A stretch of DNA of 64,000 nt from assembly GCA_026770025.1 (NCBI GenBank), contig JAMXDE010000026.1:62001-126000 (forward strand), written 5' to 3'. Numbering within the stretch: position 1 is the first letter of the stretch; each line of letters starts with the position of its first letter. This stretch comes from Craspedostauros australis (taxonomy: Eukaryota > Bacillariophyta > Bacillariophyceae > Mastogloiales > Achnanthaceae). The translations under genes were made by a program, and so were the position numbers. The notes under the pieces were generated by a model. It did no database searches. It was not told the origin of the DNA and was given only the letters and a program-made list of their open reading frames with translations. This document shows positions 58,448 to 64,000 of the stretch, piece after piece.

Positions 58448-61400
58448 GTGGGAGGGCGACGCCATGCAACGGCGATCAGTCAGTCCCTTCCATCCAAGAC
58501 ACCGAGAGCCGAATTGGACTCACACGCTGACACTTGTGCTTTTGGTCCTACTGCATATATTGTACATCGAACTACACAGACCGTCACAACATCGCCATTC
58601 TTGGACACATTGGGGGACGTCACCAACGTACCAATTGTCACAGCAGCGATTGCGTATGACGATCCTGTTTCATACACCACTTACATCCTCTTCTTTCCTC
58701 AATCACTATATTTTGAAACCCTTCCTCATCCGCTATTGTGTCCACACCAAATGCGCATGGCGGGTATCATCGTCAATGAGACACCATTGGTCATGCTTCC
58801 AGAGGAGAATCGTCATTCATACTCACATTCTATTCTTTCTTCATATCATGATTTGCATATCCCTCTTCAGCTGAACGGAACGGTATCCTATTTTCATATT
58901 CGACAACCGACGCGCGACGAAGTACAGTCCGACAAAGATTGCGTCCATGTATACATGACATCAGATGCATATTGGGATCCATCACAGCTGTCGTCAGGGG
59001 ACGATGAAGCAGCAATACGCGCGAAGCTTCAAGCAGATCAACAGATGCATATTGAATCACCGATCAGATACGAGCATGACAATCGAACAATACATCACAC
59101 ACGTACCTCGAATCGTAAGGGGACGATAACGCCAGAGCAGCTGGCAGCGAGATGGCGAATCGGAATCGAAGCAGCAAGACGAACACTTGATGTGACAACA
59201 CAACTGGCAGTCCGTGACTTCACTACAACGACAGGAACACGTCGACTCAATCCTTACGCGATGCAGCTCCGATACCGACGCCTCAACACACAAATGTACA
59301 CCGACACGATGTTCGCGAAGACAAAGTCCATACGTGGGAACATCTGTGCAATGATTTATTGTACACCATTTCATTGGGTCAGAGTGTACCCAATGGCGGC
59401 AAGACGAGAAGCCGCGCAGACACTCGATGAGCTATTCAGAGACTACGGCATCCCACACACAATGATACCAGACAATGCACGAGAGCTAGTTGAGGGCAAC
59501 TTCAAAAGCAAACTTCTCAAGGCTCAAGTCTCAATCCGTCCCGTGGAGGCGTATATTCACAACCAGAACAAAGCGGAGGCAACGATCAGAGAACTTCGAC
59601 GTCAATATCGGCGACTCATGACATCAACGAACACACCTGCATGCTTGTGGGATTATTGTTTTGAGTACTGTGCAGAGATTCGAAGCAACACAGCACTTCA
59701 GATATATGATCTACATGGCCAGACACCAACTACAATCCTGACTGGCGATACCACCGACATCTCACACATTTCAGAATTCGGGTGGTTCGACTTTGTGTGG
59801 TACATGAATCTTCAGGGAGCAAACATGAACACAAAACATCTTGGTCGCTACCTCGGTCCATCGAAGGCTGTGGGTGAAGCGATGTGCTCGTACATTCTCA
59901 CATCTTCTGGCGCTGTTGTTTCTAAATCCTCTGTCATTCCTTTATCCGATGTCGACCTCAACAGTGAAGCAGTCAAACAGCAACAATCCGACTTCATGTC
60001 CAATCTACGAAATAAATGGAAAGATCGAATGGAAGGCATCAAGCCAGGGGACGACGGAGACGACGTCGACGACACAGCCGAAGACATTGCATTCCTGGAA
60101 CAGACTACATCATTGGAACCTTTGATTGAGCCAGCTGACGCCGACGAAGACGCATACGATCGATACCTGTCTGCTCGAGTCAAGCTACCTACGGGTGATG
60201 ACATCCAATTTGGTACTGTGAAGCGCCGAAAGCGCGATGCGAGCGGGAAGCTGATTGGTCACTCACATTCAAATCCACTTCTTGACACGTCCATGTATGA
60301 GGTTGAATTTGTCGACGGGCACAGTGAAGTGTTCAATGCGAATCAGATCGCGGAAAATATCTACGCGCGAACAGATGACGACGGATACACAACACTCTTG
60401 ATGGAGGACATCATCGACCATAAGCGACTCCCAACCGCAGCAACTGCTGATGACAAGACGACCACGAAGACGACGAAGGGATGGAAGCTGTGTGTATTAT
60501 GGAAAGACGGATCTACATCATGGATTCACTTACGCGATGCCAAGGAGGCTGATCCTGTGAAGACAGCCGAATACGCAACTAACAACCAGCTCACCAACGA
60601 ACCTGCGTTTCGATGGTGGGTTCCATACACGATGAAGCGGCGCAACCGCATACTGATGGCCAACCGCAAACGATACTTCCGACGCAACGAGAAATATGGT
60701 CTCGAACTACCGAAGAGCGTCCAACGTGCTCTTGCAATTGACGAGGAGACAGGAACCGACTTCTGGCGCAAAGCATTAGAGAAGGAGATGAAGAACGTTC
60801 GACCAGCATTCGACATCAAGACCGAAGACACAAAGCCACCAGTCGGGTACACCTACATTGCATGTCACATGATCTTCGATATCAAAGTCGACCTCACACG
60901 AAAGGCGCGACTTGTGGCAGGCGGGCACATGACTGAGGCACCATCCAGCATAACGTATGCCAGTGTGGTGACACGCGAAAGCGTGCGAATCGCATTCCTC
61001 TTGGCGGCGCTGAACGACCTCGATGTGCTTGCGGCAGATGTAATGAACGCATACCTCAACGCGCCATGCCGCGAACGCGTCTACACAACATGTGGACCTG
61101 AGTTCGGGGCAGACGCAGGCAAGGTAGCGATAGTCTGTCGCGCACTCTATGGGCTCAAATCAAGCGGCGCTGCCTGGAGGGCGCACCTTGCAGAGACACT
61201 GCAGAACTCACTCGGATTCACCTCGTGTCGTGCAGACAGCGATGTTTGGATGAAGCCAGCGGTGACGAGCGATGGGTCTGAATATTACGAGTACATCCTC
61301 GTGTACACTGATGACATTCTGGCGATCTCCAAAGATCCCAGCGCGATACTCTCACACATTGGTTCTTACTTCTTTCTCAAACCCGCCTCGATCGGTCCAC

Positions 61401-62383
61401 CAACAACATACCTTGGCTCTACAATCGCTCCGTTCCATCTTACAGCAGAACCGGAGCGGCCAAAGTGGAGCATGGGATCCCAGCGATACGTCCGAGAGGT
61501 CACGAAGATGGCACAGAAATGGCTTGAGGCCCGTGGCGGTAAATTCCGTACCAGCGCGAAAAGCGTCATACCAAACGGTTACCGTCCAGAGCTTGACGCC
61601 ACCACCCTTTGTGATCCAGAGGAGATGAACTACTATCAACAGCTGATTGGGATCCTGAGGTGGATCGTCGAGTTGGGGAGGATCGACATATGCTGCGAGA
61701 CAAGCATGATGTCTTCATACTGTGCTGCCCCCAGAACAGGGCATTTGCGTGTGCTTTTCCATATGTTTGCCTATCTCAACTCACATGACCGATCACGTTT
61801 GGTGTTTGACGATGCATACGTCAAGAAGAACACCATTCCAACACCAGATTGGGCATCCTTCTACCCCGACGCACGCGAATTGATACCACATGATATGCCA
61901 AAACCAAGAGGCAAAGAAGTCCAGATGACGTGTTTTGTTGATGCAGATCATGCAGGAGATCAATACACACGACGATCTCGAACAGGTGTTTTACTTTTCT
62001 TGAATTCCTCACCCATCTTATGGTACAGCAAGAAGCAGAATGGAATCGAGACATCGACATTTGGTTCAGAATTCACAGCACTCAAGGTCGCCATGGAGAT
62101 TGTGATTGGCATGAGATACAAGCTTCGAATGATGGGTGTGCCTTTGGAGGGACCAGCTGATATCCGAGTTGACAACCAGAGCGTCGTCTACAACGCATCC
62201 GCACCCGAGTCACAGCTGAGAAAGAAAGCCAACGCAATTGCATATCACTTTGTCCGAGAGAATGTGGCGGCAGGAGTGGCAGTCATTCAATATGAACCAT
62301 CGGAGACCAACCTGGCTGACATGTTGACCAAGCCACAATCAGGTCCAAGACGACGAGAGCAATCACAACACATTCTATTTTGA
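58448..62383 (+). CDS. copia-3 Pol (protease, integrase, RT, RNase H)
   Basis: The same frame as gag is open from 58442; the codon at 58448 is GTG, and the first ATG comes only after the protease site, so translation must come from gag by readthrough. Counting from 58448, the protease site DSHAD has Asp24. The integrase core is Asp286 (TDTMF), Asp342 (PDNARE) and Glu377 (NKAEATI), a DD35E spacing. The integrase C-terminal region and an acidic linker follow. RT has GYTYIACHMIFDIKVD, ARLVAGGHMTEAP, DVMNAYLNAP, ALYGLKSSGAAW and YTDD. RNase H has CFVDADHAGDQYTRR, FGSEFTALKVAMEI, RVDNQSVVYN and ADMLTKPQS. No catalytic residue looks lost. Confidence 0.93.
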   Translation: MGGRRHATAISQSLPSKTPRAELDSHADTCAFGPTAYIVHRTTQTVTTSPFLDTLGDVTNVPIVTAAIAYDDPVSYTTYILFFPQSLYFETLPHPLLCPHQMRMAGIIVNETPLVMLPEENRHSYSHSILSSYHDLHIPLQLNGTVSYFHIRQPTRDEVQSDKDCVHVYMTSDAYWDPSQLSSGDDEAAIRAKLQADQQMHIESPIRYEHDNRTIHHTRTSNRKGTITPEQLAARWRIGIEAARRTLDVTTQLAVRDFTTTTGTRRLNPYAMQLRYRRLNTQMYTDTMFAKTKSIRGNICAMIYCTPFHWVRVYPMAARREAAQTLDELFRDYGIPHTMIPDNARELVEGNFKSKLLKAQVSIRPVEAYIHNQNKAEATIRELRRQYRRLMTSTNTPACLWDYCFEYCAEIRSNTALQIYDLHGQTPTTILTGDTTDISHISEFGWFDFVWYMNLQGANMNTKHLGRYLGPSKAVGEAMCSYILTSSGAVVSKSSVIPLSDVDLNSEAVKQQQSDFMSNLRNKWKDRMEGIKPGDDGDDVDDTAEDIAFLEQTTSLEPLIEPADADEDAYDRYLSARVKLPTGDDIQFGTVKRRKRDASGKLIGHSHSNPLLDTSMYEVEFVDGHSEVFNANQIAENIYARTDDDGYTTLLMEDIIDHKRLPTAATADDKTTTKTTKGWKLCVLWKDGSTSWIHLRDAKEADPVKTAEYATNNQLTNEPAFRWWVPYTMKRRNRILMANRKRYFRRNEKYGLELPKSVQRALAIDEETGTDFWRKALEKEMKNVRPAFDIKTEDTKPPVGYTYIACHMIFDIKVDLTRKARLVAGGHMTEAPSSITYASVVTRESVRIAFLLAALNDLDVLAADVMNAYLNAPCRERVYTTCGPEFGADAGKVAIVCRALYGLKSSGAAWRAHLAETLQNSLGFTSCRADSDVWMKPAVTSDGSEYYEYILVYTDDILAISKDPSAILSHIGSYFFLKPASIGPPTTYLGSTIAPFHLTAEPERPKWSMGSQRYVREVTKMAQKWLEARGGKFRTSAKSVIPNGYRPELDATTLCDPEEMNYYQQLIGILRWIVELGRIDICCETSMMSSYCAAPRTGHLRVLFHMFAYLNSHDRSRLVFDDAYVKKNTIPTPDWASFYPDARELIPHDMPKPRGKEVQMTCFVDADHAGDQYTRRSRTGVLLFLNSSPILWYSKKQNGIETSTFGSEFTALKVAMEIVIGMRYKLRMMGVPLEGPADIRVDNQSVVYNASAPESQLRKKANAIAYHFVRENVAAGVAVIQYEPSETNLADMLTKPQSGPRRREQSQHILF

Positions 62384-62571
62384 GTTTGTGAGACTGCGCG
62401 ACAGTACCCATCGGATGGTCGGCTGGGGAGTAACTTCCTGGTGGATGGGATGAGCGCCCTGTGGTGTCTATTCATGAAGACATGCAGCAGGTACATACCG
62501 TACGAATGAATATGAACGAGAGCACTGAAGAGATTGAGACGATCTGACGAGCAGCAGAGCCACCGCATATC

Positions 62572-62578
62572 GAGGGGA
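62572..62578 (+). promoter_or_regulatory. copia-3 polypurine tract
   Basis: GAGGGGA lies a few bases before the 3' LTR and resembles the GGGGAG tracts of the other two elements. It is the expected plus-strand primer. Confidence 0.7.
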
Positions 62579-62582
62579 CCAA

Positions 62583-62747
62583 GCAGATACGGACGTTATT
62601 ACCGGTTATTTGAGCGTTAGACTGGGCACTTGCAGCTGAATCGTACGCAGCAGAGTAGAGACCACATGAGAGGTAAATGGCTCGTGCCTTGAGCTCATAA
62701 TCCGTTGTTTACTTCCAATTCCATGCCTTTTCCAGTAGGAGAGTTTG
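62583..62747 (+). repeat. copia-3 3' LTR
   Basis: By my reading it is identical to the 5' LTR over its whole length. It ends ~157 bp before the start codon of the next gene, on the same strand, so its promoter could drive that gene. Confidence 0.9.
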
Positions 62748-62904
62748 GCTGCAACCGAAGATACCATCTCTCTGTCTCCGCGAGTAGCCCACGTGAGCAG
62801 AGAATCTGCCAGGGCAGAAACCAATCCAACAACCACAACAACGTTACGATATACAAGGTTGCTCTCCATGCTCGTGGAGCACTGGGTTGCGTGTCGTAAG
62901 GAAG

Positions 62905-64000
62905 ATGAAGGCAAGAACAAGTTCAAAGGATCAACAGGAGAAAGGGAGGAGTCCGCCGTGGTTGCTGCCATGCCTGGCGTTGGTTCTGATCTCGGTTCTG
63001 TCATCCGCCATCTTCGTCTCTTCATCCCACACATTGGACGCATTGGATGATTCGCGACAGCGTGCAGATGAAGGCAGGCAGCAACACCAGAGACGACGGC
63101 GACTCTCTCAGGATAAAGATGGTCAAAACGGCAATGGCAGCAGCAACGGCAATGGCCATGCCAAGTCACTGCTACCACCACCACTAGCAGGAGCGGCAGC
63201 ACTGTCTCCGTCCTCGTTGACGCTCTCGGATGCCGTCCAACAGGCCAAGAACGAGTTTGCGCAGAACACCTTGAAGCTCCATCTCCCAAAGTTCGAGGTC
63301 TCGTCCGAGTGGTCCGTCATCGGCCCATCCTCGTTCCCGCCTCCCAACCGCAAAGCGGCATTGCAGTACGGCGATGATGCCACAGGAAAAGACATCACCA
63401 CAAACTTGAAGCCGACGTATGGCACGCACAGGCGCGATCAGGATTCCGTCTTCCTCTTCGCGCTCGAGTACGGCCTGCGCACCTACGTGCTCTTCATCGA
63501 ATCGCTGCGCGACACGGGCTACACGGGGGACATCGTCGTTGCCGTCTCCCAAATGGACTACGACGACGATCGCGTGCGGGAGTACCTGCAGCACGATCCC
63601 GGTATCGTCATTTACGTCATGCAGTACACCTGCTTCAACGCCGAGAAGGAGGCCGTGCACAGTGCGAAGGGCGGCATCCGTGTGTGCCAATGCCACGAGC
63701 TGTACGCAAAGACCATGCCCGATGGAACGTCGCGGCCGTTGCAAGATACGCGCGCGCCAAGGACGATGCCCACCACACGGTACGAAATCTACTGGATATG
63801 GGCCACACACTACGCATCGCACAGCTGGATCTTGCTCATCGATGCGAGAGATACCGTCTTTCAAACGAATCCGTTCGCCAACGTGCCGAGGCAAGCCAAC
63901 AGCAACAGCGGCATGTTGCACCTGTTCGGCGAAAATCAAGATGCCGCGAGGATCGGCCAAAGCAAACAGAATCGCAAATGGCTGACGCGCGCGTACGGCG
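62905..64000 (+). CDS. type II membrane glycosyltransferase-like protein (3' end outside window)
   Basis: The frame opens after a stop at 62785, the first ATG is at 62905, and it stays open to the window end (365 codons seen). A basic N-terminus (MKARTSSKDQQEKGRS) precedes one hydrophobic segment (residues ~20-40, WLLPCLALVLISVLSSAIFV), a signal anchor typical of Golgi enzymes. A Gln/Arg/Gly/Asn-rich stem follows to ~residue 110. The lumenal domain contains VFLFALEYGLRTYVLFIESL, GDIVVAVS and LLIDARDTVFQTNPF. The last resembles the D-x-x-D segment of nucleotide-sugar-dependent transferases of the type annotated as putative glycosyltransferases. The substrate is unknown. Confidence 0.75.
   Translation, partial: MKARTSSKDQQEKGRSPPWLLPCLALVLISVLSSAIFVSSSHTLDALDDSRQRADEGRQQHQRRRRLSQDKDGQNGNGSSNGNGHAKSLLPPPLAGAAALSPSSLTLSDAVQQAKNEFAQNTLKLHLPKFEVSSEWSVIGPSSFPPPNRKAALQYGDDATGKDITTNLKPTYGTHRRDQDSVFLFALEYGLRTYVLFIESLRDTGYTGDIVVAVSQMDYDDDRVREYLQHDPGIVIYVMQYTCFNAEKEAVHSAKGGIRVCQCHELYAKTMPDGTSRPLQDTRAPRTMPTTRYEIYWIWATHYASHSWILLIDARDTVFQTNPFANVPRQANSNSGMLHLFGENQDAARIGQSKQNRKWLTRAYG

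Larger units (their letters stand above)
56200..62747 (+). mobile_element. Ty1/copia retrotransposon copia-3 (intact-looking, very young)
   Basis: Its LTRs of ~165 bp are identical to each other. GCTGCAA flanks the element at 56193-56199 and 62748-62754 (the true duplication may be 5 of these bases). Gag and pol are complete and uninterrupted, apart from the UGA between them, and a purine tract GAGGGGA precedes the 3' LTR. Identical LTRs and open frames indicate a very recent, possibly still active insertion. Confidence 0.95.

Overview
This window looks like nuclear DNA from a photosynthetic stramenopile, most plausibly a diatom. The reasons are Ty1/copia elements of the type common in diatoms, host genes without visible introns, Pro-Thr-rich linkers in a secreted Cys-rich repeat protein, a protein with a possible secretory or plastid presequence, and a fatty-acyl-AMP ligase fused to an ACP and a membrane/beta-helix terminal domain. 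The organism assignment is inference. All genes read with the standard code, and TAA, TAG and TGA all serve as stops.

About half of the window is mobile DNA. Bases 1-4760 hold a duplicated 150-bp unit carrying a class II tRNA-like structure, then a 1002-aa DDE-transposase-like gene followed by nine 20-bp tandem repeats. Bases 4852-15232 are a four-level nest. A foldback-like element, whose arms are ~180-bp tandem repeats, carries a TG...CA LTR. That LTR is split by the full copia element copia-1 (6905-14310, target duplication ATCGT). The 5' LTR of copia-1 is in turn split by a solo LTR of a second family (6983-7598, target duplication ACTCC). A second, complete foldback element lies at 15562-17832 with an 11-bp target duplication. 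Copia-2 (19892-31724) is 11.8 kb. One reading frame runs through gag, protease, integrase, RT and RNase H into an extra ~860-aa C-terminal region, broken by only two in-frame stops.

Bases 32214-39818 hold a secreted Cys-rich repeat gene flanked by inverted LTRs, a decayed minus-strand copia element with a 718-bp insertion, and another LTR. Bases 40080-44639 encode the FAAL-ACP-membrane/LbH protein on the minus strand. Bases 44640-49355 hold intergenic DNA, a solo LTR, a tRNA-like relic and a decayed RT 3' end.

Bases 49356-64000 are the gene-rich part: a START-domain protein, tRNA-Ser(AGA), a presequence-bearing protein of unknown function, eIF2A on the minus strand, and the start of a type II membrane glycosyltransferase-like gene that runs off the window. 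Copia-3 (56200-62747), with identical LTRs and intact gag and pol, sits between the divergent eIF2A and glycosyltransferase-like genes. It probably split their shared ~470-bp upstream region. Its gag and pol are in one frame separated by a single UGA, which suggests readthrough. Two of the copia elements share a putative primer-binding site that matches the anticodon arm of tRNA-Asn(GUU), suggesting half-tRNA priming.
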